In this document: in pieces, positions 7,705 to 14,022 of the stretch
Layout: each line of letters begins with the position of its first letter
How positions within the stretch are numbered: the first letter of the stretch is position 1
Assembly (NCBI GenBank): GCA_038240335.1
Contig: JBBSDV010000034.1
Span: 1 to 19,719 of the forward strand
From: JBBSDV01 sp038240335
GTDB taxonomy: Bacteria > Chloroflexota > Dehalococcoidia > DSTF01 > JACRBR01
DNA length: 19,719 nt
Reading direction: 5' to 3'
Program-made: the position numbers and the translations under genes
Notes under the pieces: generated by a model
Told to the model about the DNA's origin: nothing
The model's input: the letters and a program-made list of their open reading frames with translations, nothing else
Database searches by the model: none

Positions 7705-8349
7705 CTACGCGTGCCGGATCAGCATGACGCCATCGCGGATCGTCAGCATCACGTTGGTGACGCGGGTGTCGTTCTGAATGCGGTCGTTGAAGGCGACGAT
7801 CGCGCGGTCGTCCTCCTCCTTCGGATCGAGGACCTTGCCGCTCCAGAGCACGTTATCCACGGCGATCACCCCGCCCGGCGCCAGCATTGGCAGCGACGCC
7901 TCGTAGTAGTTGATGTAGTTGCCCTTGTCGGCGTCGATGAAGATCACGCCGAACTGCGTGCCCGCGAGCGATTGCAGCGTGTCGAGCGCGGGCCCCTCGC
8001 GCACCTCGATCTTTCGACCGTGCGGGCTGCGCTCGAAGAAGCTCTTGCCGAGAGCGATCGTCTTCGGATTGATGTCGCACGTGATCAGCTCGCCGTCGTC
8101 GGGGAGCGCCGACGCCATCATCAGCGCGCTGAATCCGGTGAACATCCCGATCTCGAGCACGCGCTTCGCACCCGTTGCGAAGACCACCGTCTGAAGCAGG
8201 TTCCCGACGAGCTGACCCGACAGCATCGTCGCGAGCGCGCCCGTCTCGCGCTGGGTGGTCGCGAACAGCTCCGAGATCAGCGGTGGCAGCGGTGTGGAGT
8301 GCGCTGCCGCGTATGCATCGATCTCGTCAGGTACCAGAGTGAGTGCCAT
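7705..8349 (-). CDS. Class I SAM-dependent O-methyltransferase (CCoAOMT-like)
   Basis: A 214-residue soluble enzyme of the Methyltransf_3 family, which uses SAM and a divalent metal to methylate catechol-like hydroxyl groups. The SAM motif VLEIGMFTG is at 64-72; IFIDADKGNY (about 136-145) and VDNVLWSG (164-171, with Asp165 and Asn166) supply the metal ligands. Length is normal for the bacterial family. The start at ATG 8349 has AGAAGG about nine bases upstream; a TTG at 8373 would add eight residues but lies over that site. The natural substrate is unknown. A weak promoter is seen at 8507-8536. Confidence 0.9.
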   Translation of the reverse strand: MALTLVPDEIDAYAAAHSTPLPPLISELFATTQRETGALATMLSGQLVGNLLQTVVFATGAKRVLEIGMFTGFSALMMASALPDDGELITCDINPKTIALGKSFFERSPHGRKIEVREGPALDTLQSLAGTQFGVIFIDADKGNYINYYEASLPMLAPGGVIAVDNVLWSGKVLDPKEEDDRAIVAFNDRIQNDTRVTNVMLTIRDGVMLIRHA

Positions 8350-8506
8350 GATCAAGCCTTCTGTTGGGCGCAAAATGGCCCCGAGTAACCTCGCGTGCCT
8401 CCCGACCTCATCCTCGTCCGGTCTTCCGTTCGGCCGGCTTGCGCCTGCCTACTTGTACCTCCGGATTCGTCCGCCGGGACGCGCTTAGCTGCTCGGAGCC
8501 ACTCAC

Positions 8507-8536
8507 ACAATATCGTTATGCCGCCTGCGACGTCAA
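8507..8536 (-). promoter_or_regulatory. Possible promoter of the O-methyltransferase gene
   Basis: On the minus strand, TTGACG (plus 8531-8536) and TATTGT (plus 8507-8512) are 18 bases apart, matching consensus at five and four of six places. It would leave a leader of about 150 bases. The rest of the 285-base gap 8350-8634 shows no gene. Confidence 0.3.
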
Positions 8537-8634
8537 CGGTGTTCGGCTTGCAGTTCCGCATAGATCAGCGGGGAACAATCCGTCACCTGACCGCTACGAC
8601 GGGCGCGCCCGACACCAAGCCGGGCAGGCACCAA

Positions 8635-9690
8635 TCATGGGAAAGCCGTTGGGGTCGGGATAGCCGCACTGGTGGACGGAGAGGCGAGCCAGTCGATGAT
8701 CGCATCCTCGACGAGGCGCTGCACCGGCGGTGAGTCGTCGAGCGTCTTGTGCGTCACCATCGTCACGCCGCCACCGCCGTCGCTGGGAGCGATCGGCGCC
8801 CGCTCGGCCGATGCATCGACGTTCGTGACGTTCGGGGCGTCGATGAAATCGCCATGCCAGCCTTCGTTCGTCTGGAAGAGGTTAAGCAGCGGCGTTCTCT
8901 CGGGCATCTCGGTCGCCGCGCGATCGTACAGCGCGATCGTGCGATCGAGCATGACGCCGAACATGCGGTCGCCGTACTCGGCGTCGAGCACCTCCGTAAC
9001 GGACGTCACGGTAACGCCGCCGTGGCTGTTGCCGATGAGGACCGCGCGTAAACATGGGTAGTTGTCGAGCACCTGCGAGAGATTCGACTCGAGCCATTGC
9101 TCCATGCTCGTCTGCGCCTGCTCGGCGCCGAAGAGCGCCGACGCGGCGAGCCAGGGCGCCGTCGTGATGCCGGCGGCGGTGGCGCGCGGCTGGAGAGCGT
9201 TGATGATGTCGAGCAGCCCGAGACTCTCGCCGCTCGTCAGATCGAGCAGGTCGGTGCCAGCGGAGCCGATCGTGAGCAGGATCGCCGGCCGATCGCCGGC
9301 CGCGCAGTCGAAGCCCGAGGAGTCGGTTCCGCCCTCGGCGAAGAAGTCGGCATGATGTGCGCGATCGATGCAGGACTTCGCCGGAACAAGTGGGATCGAT
9401 ACGTCGCGCAGCCCGACGCCATCGCCCGCGTCGAGGACGCCGTCATGATTAACATCGAGGCACGAAAGCAATAGCCAGCCCTTCCCGTATTGGCCGTGGA
9501 AGCTGACCACGCCCTCGGGCCACGTACGCGGGATCGGAGTCGCGGTCGGCGCCGCTGCCGTCGCTGTGTGCGTCGGGATGATGGCCACGGCAGCGCCGGA
9601 GGGCGACGAGCCGTCGGCGAAGACGACGAACAGCACAATCGCGGCTGCCGCCGCGATTCCCGTCACCACCAGTAGCCCGAGCAACCTCAT
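8635..9690 (-). CDS. Membrane-anchored serine esterase/lipase-like protein with an EF-hand loop
   Basis: A 351-residue protein with a single N-terminal membrane helix (about 3-25), a Thr/Ala/Pro linker (about 38-56) and an extracellular alpha/beta-hydrolase-like domain. The nucleophile motif is GNSHGG with Ser222, and a likely catalytic His is His314 in MVTHKTLDD. At 79-90 a loop DVNHDGVLDAGD has the D-x-N-x-D-G spacing of a calcium-binding EF-hand or dockerin repeat. Cysteines at 77, 107, 129 and 213 may form disulfides outside the cell. The ATG at 9690 overlaps the TGA of the upstream GRAM-like gene as ATGA, so translation is probably coupled. The substrate is unknown. Confidence 0.75.
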   Translation of the reverse strand: MRLLGLLVVTGIAAAAAIVLFVVFADGSSPSGAAVAIIPTHTATAAAPTATPIPRTWPEGVVSFHGQYGKGWLLLSCLDVNHDGVLDAGDGVGLRDVSIPLVPAKSCIDRAHHADFFAEGGTDSSGFDCAAGDRPAILLTIGSAGTDLLDLTSGESLGLLDIINALQPRATAAGITTAPWLAASALFGAEQAQTSMEQWLESNLSQVLDNYPCLRAVLIGNSHGGVTVTSVTEVLDAEYGDRMFGVMLDRTIALYDRAATEMPERTPLLNLFQTNEGWHGDFIDAPNVTNVDASAERAPIAPSDGGGGVTMVTHKTLDDSPPVQRLVEDAIIDWLASPSTSAAIPTPTAFP

Positions 9691-10103
9691 CCCACGGCCC
9701 GTCGCCGCGGCGCGTCGACGATTACGGCGTAGCGCCGAGCATTGCCACGCAATGAAGCGATGGTCTCGAGCCACGGCTCCTGCCGGATGCCGAGAAGCGC
9801 TGCGGACGCAACGGAGGAGCCGTCATGCGCCTCGAACACCGCGTGCTCGTCGCCCGCGGCGATAGTGAATCGATTACGTCCGGCCGTCGCGGCCGTGACG
9901 TCGCGGAGCCAGAACGCGACCGAGCCGATTGACGCATTGTCAACGTTCGGCAGAAAGAACAGGCGGTCCGTCGTGAGAATGAGTTCTCCTTCCCACCACC
10001 CTGGCGCAGCGGCTGTGCGGTACCACGCGCGCCCCGCCCGCGCGATTCGCTCGCCCGGAAAGAGTTTCTCGTCGTCGAACCAACTCTGTGCGTTCGAACC
10101 CAT
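9687..10103 (-). CDS. Small GRAM/PH-like domain protein
   Basis: A 138-residue soluble protein. The segment from about residue 15 to 95 (GERIARAGRAWY, then EGELILTTDRLFFLP, then a run of short beta strands) looks like a GRAM or bacterial PH domain, a small beta-barrel fold often linked to membranes. No catalytic motif is visible and the assignment is by pattern only. Its stop codon overlaps the start of the membrane-anchored esterase, so the two are very probably made together. The ATG 10103 was chosen because TATACT lies five bases before it. Confidence 0.6.
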   Translation of the reverse strand: MGSNAQSWFDDEKLFPGERIARAGRAWYRTAAAPGWWEGELILTTDRLFFLPNVDNASIGSVAFWLRDVTAATAGRNRFTIAAGDEHAVFEAHDGSSVASAALLGIRQEPWLETIASLRGNARRYAVIVDAPRRRAVG

Positions 10104-10108
10104 ACCTT

Positions 10109-10114
10109 AGTATA
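10109..10114 (-). promoter_or_regulatory. -10 element at the GRAM-like gene start (leaderless candidate)
   Basis: TATACT on the minus strand ends five bases before the ATG at 10103. A TTGACA at plus 10119-10124 is only four bases further upstream, too close to be its -35. This fits a transcript starting at or next to the start codon. Confidence 0.4.
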
Positions 10115-10275
10115 GGCTTGTCAAGAAAAAATGTGCGCATTTGTTACGTCACATAGCCGTCAGGATTGAGATCAGAGCCATCACAACCGTCGCTGACGTC
10201 ATGAGTCACCGCTCGTCCCGCGACGACCCGACCACGCGGACGACCTAGCCACCACTCTAAGATCGGTGCGAGGCA

Positions 10276-10310
10276 CCCGTCAGTCGTCGCCACTCGCCAA
10301 TCACCAACGC
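10276..10310. repeat. Period-7 tandem array H, behind the aldo/keto reductase stop
   Basis: Five gapless 7-base units, for example CCACTCG and CCAATCA, end two bases from the stop codon of the aldo/keto reductase gene (10313-10315). The first two units fit less well. On the minus strand they read like TGATTGG and CGAGTGG. Confidence 0.65.
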
Positions 10311-10312
10311 CG

Positions 10313-11320
10313 CTAGATCCGATACTGATGCGGGCCGAAGTCGGCCTCGTAGAACGGGGCGACGCTGTCGCCGCGGCGGATGATGCGATTGATCTGCTTG
10401 CGGTCGTCCTCGGTGATCTCGACATCGACAGCGCCCATGTTGTCGTCGTACTGCTCCATCGTCCGCGGTCCGATGATCGGGCTTGTGACGCCGGGCTGAT
10501 TCATCACCCACGCCAGCGAGAGCTGTGACAGCGTGCAGTTCTTCTCAGCGGCGATCGGCTTCAGGCCGTCGACGACGTCGTAGATGCGATCGTTGAGGCG
10601 ACGCCGGTAGATGGGGTTCGAGGTGTCGCCGAAGCGCGCGCCTTCGGGCGGCTCCTGGCCACGCTCGTACTTGCCGGTGAGCAATCCCCCGGCGAGCGGG
10701 CTCCACGGGATCACCGCCATGCCGTATGTCTGCGCCATTGGCAGCAGTTCGCGCTCGATGCGGCGATCGAGAAGGTTGTACGGCGGCTGCTCGCAGACGA
10801 AGCGGTTGAGCCCCAGCTCCTTCGAGACAGCGAACGACTCCATCACCTGCCAGGCCGCAAACGTGCTCGTGCCGAGGTAGCGCACCTTGCCGGAGCGCAC
10901 GAGGTCGTCGAGCGCCCGCAGCGTCTCGTCGATCGGGATATCCGATTGCGGGCGGTGGATCTGGTAGAGGTCGATGTAATCCGTCTGCAGGCGGCGCAGG
11001 CTCGCCTCGCACTGCTCGATGATGTGGCGGCGGCTGTTGCCCTGCATGTTCGGGTCTTCGTTGCCCATGACGCCGTGCACCTTCGTCGCCAGCACGACGT
11101 GGTTGCGCCGGCCGTTGCGCTTCAGCGCCTCGCCCGTCACTTCCTCGCTGCGGCCGATGCTGTAGACGTTTGCCGTGTCGATGAAGTTGATGCCGCCGTC
11201 GATCGCTTTATCGATGATGTCATAGGAGTCGTCGGCGCTCGTCTTGCCGCCGAACATCATGCAGCCAAGACAGAGGCTGCTCACTTTGACACCGGTTCGC
11301 CCGAAGTTCCGCATTTGCAT
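10313..11320 (-). CDS. Aldo/keto reductase
   Basis: A 335-residue cytoplasmic NADPH-dependent oxidoreductase with a TIM-barrel fold. The catalytic tetrad is visible: Asp48, Tyr53 (in DTANVYSIGRSEE), Lys80 (VLATKVHG) and His122 (YQIHRP). Cofactor-binding segments near the C-terminus include SPIIGPRTMEQ. The sequence resembles the YajO/IolS/voltage-channel-beta-type branch. The substrate is unknown. The start is ATG 11320 with AAAGGA eight bases upstream; the frame upstream of it is not AKR-like. It lies 206 bases behind the second csrA, separated from it by a strong hairpin. Confidence 0.93.
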   Translation of the reverse strand: MQMRNFGRTGVKVSSLCLGCMMFGGKTSADDSYDIIDKAIDGGINFIDTANVYSIGRSEEVTGEALKRNGRRNHVVLATKVHGVMGNEDPNMQGNSRRHIIEQCEASLRRLQTDYIDLYQIHRPQSDIPIDETLRALDDLVRSGKVRYLGTSTFAAWQVMESFAVSKELGLNRFVCEQPPYNLLDRRIERELLPMAQTYGMAVIPWSPLAGGLLTGKYERGQEPPEGARFGDTSNPIYRRRLNDRIYDVVDGLKPIAAEKNCTLSQLSLAWVMNQPGVTSPIIGPRTMEQYDDNMGAVDVEITEDDRKQINRIIRRGDSVAPFYEADFGPHQYRI

Positions 11321-11462
11321 TGTGAGGTCCTTTCTCGATGCGCGTGAGAAGGACAGTTTACGGCGACGGCTGCTTATGAGCGCGTCGTTCGAGTTAGGGA
11401 ACGACGCCGAAGTCGCCGATACGGTGGCACGCCATCGCATGCTGGTGGCGACCGGCACACAA

Positions 11463-11500
11463 CGCAAACGGCCGGCAGAAGTGCTCTGCCGGCCGTTGCG
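11463..11500 (-). terminator. Strong hairpin behind csrA2
   Basis: Arms 11463-11479 and 11485-11500 form a 16-bp stem with one bulged A and an AGTGC loop (11480-11484). It starts 27 bases after the csrA2 stop. The bases following on the minus strand are T- and G-rich (TTGTGTG) but not a clean T-run, so it is a probable but non-classical terminator that separates csrA2 from the aldo/keto reductase gene. Confidence 0.65.
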
Positions 11501-11526
11501 GTTGGGTTGGGCCCTCAGTTATCGAG

Positions 11527-11724
11527 CTATGACGCTCGCTTCGATTCCGCGTCCTCAACGAAGCCGGGATTCGCGACCTCCAGCAGCTCCTGACGCATCA
11601 CCTTTACTTCATCCGGAGCCGTGATGCCGAGTTTCACGCGATCGCGGTCGACGCTCAGCACCTTCACCCAGATATCGCCCTCGATCCAGATCCCTTGCTG
11701 GGCCTTGCGCACTAAAATAAGCAT
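11527..11724 (-). CDS. csrA: Carbon storage regulator CsrA, copy 2
   Basis: A 65-residue CsrA paralogue, normal in length. It starts MLILVRKAQQGIWI and keeps Leu4, Arg6 and Arg44 (in KVMRQEL), the residues that contact RNA. The last 15 residues form a short acidic and basic tail different from that of copy 1. The ATG at 11724 was chosen because the family begins there; AGCAGG abuts it and GAAGGG lies about nine bases upstream. A hairpin precedes it, and a strong hairpin follows its stop. It is transcribed away from a small winged-helix regulator gene. Whether the two CsrA proteins form mixed dimers or bind different RNAs is unknown. Confidence 0.95.
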   Translation of the reverse strand: MLILVRKAQQGIWIEGDIWVKVLSVDRDRVKLGITAPDEVKVMRQELLEVANPGFVEDAESKRAS

Positions 11725-11760
11725 CCTGCTTACCCTTCTTCTCCGCCCCCCAAAGGCGGA
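11725..11760 (-). promoter_or_regulatory. csrA2 leader hairpin and start-site GGATG
   Basis: On the minus strand TCCGCC (plus 11755-11760) pairs with GGCGGA (plus 11742-11747), placing a hairpin just before the ribosome-binding region. The sequence AGCAGGATG overlaps the start codon and matches the known CsrA consensus ACARGGATG at seven of nine places. It lacks the strict ANGGA seen in the csrA1 leader. Cross- or self-control by CsrA is a possibility only. Confidence 0.35.
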
Positions 11761-11887
11761 ATGTGCCGACTCACACTCCCCACAAAAGACGGCTCGGCGA
11801 CCGTCTCGCACCGAAAAGCATCACCTTAAGCTTGACATTACCGGAGCAATCCGGCTAACTAGGAACTGCGATGCCAGATGTTCGAAG

Positions 11888-11919
11888 CCGGAAACGTATG
11901 GCCACACCTACGTTACCGG
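11888..11919. promoter_or_regulatory. 11-bp inverted repeat, candidate operator
   Basis: CCGGAAACGTA (11888-11898) and TACGTTACCGG (11909-11919) are complementary at ten of eleven places, with a 10-base spacer. It ends four bases before a -35 hexamer at 11923, in the gap between csrA2 and the winged-helix regulator gene. A second small inverted repeat CCGGA-GCAA-TCCGG lies at 11841-11854, and TTACCGGA occurs in both. I infer a regulator-binding site, perhaps for the adjacent regulator. Confidence 0.5.
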
Positions 11920-11922
11920 AAT

Positions 11923-11952
11923 TTGATTACTGGTATCGTACTTCGCTAATAC
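11923..11952 (+). promoter_or_regulatory. Predicted sigma70-type promoter of the winged-helix gene
   Basis: TTGATT (11923-11928) and TAATAC (11947-11952) are separated by 18 bases, about 76 bases before the ATG at 12029. The stretch is less GC-rich than the coding sequence around it. Confidence 0.5.
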
Positions 11953-12028
11953 TCGCGTGTCAACGGATGCGCGCGCGGATCTGTTCCTCTGTCGGTTGTC
12001 CTGACACAATCGGCACGCGGGAGGGGGA

Positions 12029-12412
12029 ATGATGACCGGTCGTTGGGGCCTGCTGACCAATCACGCTCTCGTCCTCATCCACGTCATCGAACACCCGCGT
12101 TCGACCCTGCGCGACATCTCGGACTCGGTCGGCGTCACGGAGCGCGCCGCGCTCTCGTTACTGCGGGCGCTGGAGGCGGACAATATTGTCGCCCGTCGTC
12201 GCGAGGGACGCTGCAACGTGTATACCGTCGACGTCGACGTCTTGATGCACCACCGCAGCCACGGAAAGTACAGCGTCTCGCAGATCGCGAACGCGCTTTT
12301 CGCCATCTCAGGCCGCATCCCGGGCGCCGAGCTGCCGCCGGGCATGCAGATTGTCGGCGGCGCTCCCGGTCCCGACCCGCGGTCTCCCGTCCGGGAACCG
12401 CTGACGAGTTGA
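12029..12412 (+). CDS. Small winged-helix transcription regulator
   Basis: A 127-residue DNA-binding protein. Residues about 11-70 form a winged helix: NHALVLIHVIEHPRSTLRDI, then a recognition helix region VTERAALSLLRALEADN, then the wing REGRCNVYTVD. This pattern is a MarR/ArsR-like family common in high-GC bacteria with a single wHTH and a short C-terminal tail. No ligand-binding or metal motif is clear, although His and Cys residues occur (Cys62, His74, His75, His78). The ATG at 12029 follows the purine-rich GGGAGGGGGA; a second ATG at 12032 is equally possible. A promoter and an inverted repeat lie upstream, and csrA2 is divergent. Confidence 0.8.
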   Translation: MMTGRWGLLTNHALVLIHVIEHPRSTLRDISDSVGVTERAALSLLRALEADNIVARRREGRCNVYTVDVDVLMHHRSHGKYSVSQIANALFAISGRIPGAELPPGMQIVGGAPGPDPRSPVREPLTS

Positions 12413-12489
12413 CCCTAATCCGCTTTGGCTACGACCTGACACGCAAGCAAAAAGCCGGTTCACGCCGCCTTGCGCCCAATGTGCCCGAG

Positions 12490-12846
12490 CTAGAGCGCCT
12501 GCAGTTCAATCACCGTAGAAGGCCCATCGGGGATGTAACATTTGAGTTTGTGCGTGCCGCCGCCATCGGGCACCGTGTACCCCGGCGTCCGCGTCTTGCC
12601 GGACGGCACGACGAGCTCCTCGAACTTCGTGCCGTCGATGCCCTCGATCTCGTAATCCTTGCCACTCTCGTTCTGAACCACGAGCTTCAGCTTCTCGCCG
12701 GGCTTCACTGCGATTGATGCCGGCGCGCAGCCGTCGTCCTTCTGTACAATCGTCACTTCGCGGCCACCTGCACCGCTGCTCGAGCACGCTGCGCCGAGCG
12801 CTAGAATGATGACCGCGCCCGCGATTAGGACGCTTTTGATTGGCAT
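12490..12846 (-). CDS. Cupredoxin-like lipoprotein next to the iron permease
   Basis: A 118-residue exported lipoprotein. The signal peptide ends in LGAAC with Cys21 as the lipidated residue. The rest fits a single cupredoxin-like beta-sandwich: a strand-rich start with SIAVKPGEKLKLVVQNES, and THKLKCYIPDGP near the end. Usual copper sites need His-Cys-His-Met; here only His99 and Cys103 sit near such a position, the loop after Cys103 has no His or Met, and a second Cys (Cys40, in DDGCAP) is present. Cys40 and Cys103 could form a disulfide or a different metal site. The ATG 12846 has GGAG eight bases upstream. It lies 56 bases behind the EfeU-like gene; EfeO partners of EfeU also carry cupredoxin domains. 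Confidence 0.72.
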   Translation of the reverse strand: MPIKSVLIAGAVIILALGAACSSSGAGGREVTIVQKDDGCAPASIAVKPGEKLKLVVQNESGKDYEIEGIDGTKFEELVVPSGKTRTPGYTVPDGGGTHKLKCYIPDGPSTVIELQAL

Positions 12847-12902
12847 CGATGGTTCTCCGATCAGGTAGGGGTTGGGGTCGTATGAGTGCGCCGAAGGCGG
12901 GA

Positions 12903-13826
12903 TCACCGTTTCGGCAAGAAGTCCTTTGTCGCTAGCGAGCCGTTGACGGTCACGGTCGCCGCCGCGAGTTCATTGGGAGTCTCTGTCGCGGCGGAAGCCT
13001 GCACGCGGCGCGCTGTCGCTGGCTTGCCGGCCGGAATCAGGAAATACGCGCCGAGGACGATGACCACATAGCTCCAGTACAGCGCGATCTGAGCCAGCGC
13101 CGGTGCGGAGTCGTAGCCGAGGACCGTGTGCAGGAACTTCCCCATCGTCGACGTCATCGGGATCGTGCTCTCGGTGTCCCAGGGCCGGCGGCCAATGTTG
13201 TCGATGAGCGCCGCTGCGTGCAGGTTCGCCAGGCTATTCGAGAGCAACCCCGCTGCGAGCACGATGACCGCCACGCCTGAGACGAGGAAGAACTGCTTGA
13301 GCGGCAGCTTCGCCGCGCCGTAATACAGGGCGACGCCCGCGATCGCAGCGATGCCGAAGCCAAACAGACCGCCGAGCACGAACTGCGTCCCCGAAGCACT
13401 GCCCGTTGAGCCGGCGAAGAGGAAGAGTGTCGTCTCAATGCCCTCGCGCGACACCGCCGAGAACGCGAGCATCGCCAGCGCCAGCACGGAGCCATGCGAA
13501 AGGGCGCTGTCTATCTGCGATCGCAGCTCGCGTGAGATGCCGGCCGATTGCCGTTTCATCCAGAACACCATCCAGGTCAAAACGGCGACGGCGAACAGCA
13601 TCGTGAATCCCTCGAACGCCTCGAGCACGCGGCCGCTGAGCTCGCGCGACGTCATCTCGAGCGCGACCCCGAACGCCAGTGACAGCGCCGCAGCGAGGCC
13701 GATGCCGATCCAGATCTCGCGGAAGTGGCGCTTTTGATCGATGTTTCGCAGGTAGCCGAGGAGGATCGTGATCACGAGCGCGATCTCGATGCCTTCGCGG
13801 AGGGTCACAAGAAGTGAAAAGAGCAT
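12903..13826 (-). CDS. efeU: FTR1/EfeU-family iron permease
   Basis: A 307-residue inner-membrane protein with about seven membrane helices. Two REGIE motifs (residues 10-14 and 127-131) are the hallmark of high-affinity ferric or ferrous iron permeases of the FTR1/EfeU type. After the last helix is a soluble tail of about 40 residues rich in Ala and Thr. No EfeO or EfeB (peroxidase) gene is in the window; a small cupredoxin lipoprotein is next to it instead. No clear Shine-Dalgarno precedes ATG 13826. The upstream region holds a DtxR-like box at 13865-13878, and the divergent gene encodes a DtxR-family regulator, so iron repression is likely. Confidence 0.9.
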   Translation of the reverse strand: MLFSLLVTLREGIEIALVITILLGYLRNIDQKRHFREIWIGIGLAAALSLAFGVALEMTSRELSGRVLEAFEGFTMLFAVAVLTWMVFWMKRQSAGISRELRSQIDSALSHGSVLALAMLAFSAVSREGIETTLFLFAGSTGSASGTQFVLGGLFGFGIAAIAGVALYYGAAKLPLKQFFLVSGVAVIVLAAGLLSNSLANLHAAALIDNIGRRPWDTESTIPMTSTMGKFLHTVLGYDSAPALAQIALYWSYVVIVLGAYFLIPAGKPATARRVQASAATETPNELAAATVTVNGSLATKDFLPKR

Positions 13827-13864
13827 ACGATCACGCTGAAGACTGTGCGAACGCCGGGTTCTCT

Positions 13865-13878
13865 TTAGCCTATGCTAA
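13865..13878. promoter_or_regulatory. DtxR/IdeR-like operator between efeU and the regulator gene
   Basis: TTAGCCTATGCTAA is a 5-4-5 inverted repeat. Compared with the known IdeR box TTAGGTTAGGCTAACCTAA, the minus-strand reading from plus position 13878 matches 13 of 19 places. It lies 39 bases before the efeU ATG. On the minus strand, TTGACT (plus 13890-13895) 17 bases before TAGGCT (plus 13867-13872) could be the efeU promoter, in which case the box covers its -10. Confidence 0.55.
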
Positions 13879-13950
13879 TTATTATCCGTAGTCAAGGCTA
13901 CAGACACACCAAGCAAGCAACCCGCGAGAGATTCGCCCAGGATCCTTCGC

Positions 13951-13956
13951 TATACT
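13951..13956 (+). promoter_or_regulatory. Possible -10 hexamer of the DtxR-family gene
   Basis: TATACT lies 66 bases before the regulator ATG at 14023. No good -35 is found at the right distance, so this is weak. Confidence 0.25.
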
Positions 13957-14022
13957 CGACGGCGTGCTGCACGGGCGCGCTCGCCCTCATCCCGCTCCAC
14001 ATACTCGCAATAGGATGGCTGC

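Noticed and set aside
8352..8733. Short frames on both strands in the gap before the O-methyltransferase gene
   Set aside because: Their composition is that of out-of-frame GC-rich DNA, with no motif and no ribosome-binding site.
10119..10124. TTGACA on the minus strand as a -35 for the GRAM-like gene
   Set aside because: Only four bases separate it from TATACT, so the pair cannot form a normal promoter.
10144..10312. A minus-strand frame ending in DGCDGSDLNPDGYVT, resembling a dockerin or EF-hand tail
   Set aside because: The part before it is not protein-like and overlaps heptad array H and the aldo/keto reductase gene in another frame. Only one calcium-like loop is seen, so it is at most a remnant.
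11832..11861. TTGACA with TAACTA as a plus-strand promoter upstream of the inverted repeat
   Set aside because: The -35 is perfect but the -10 matches only two of six places; the promoter at 11923-11952 is better placed and balanced.
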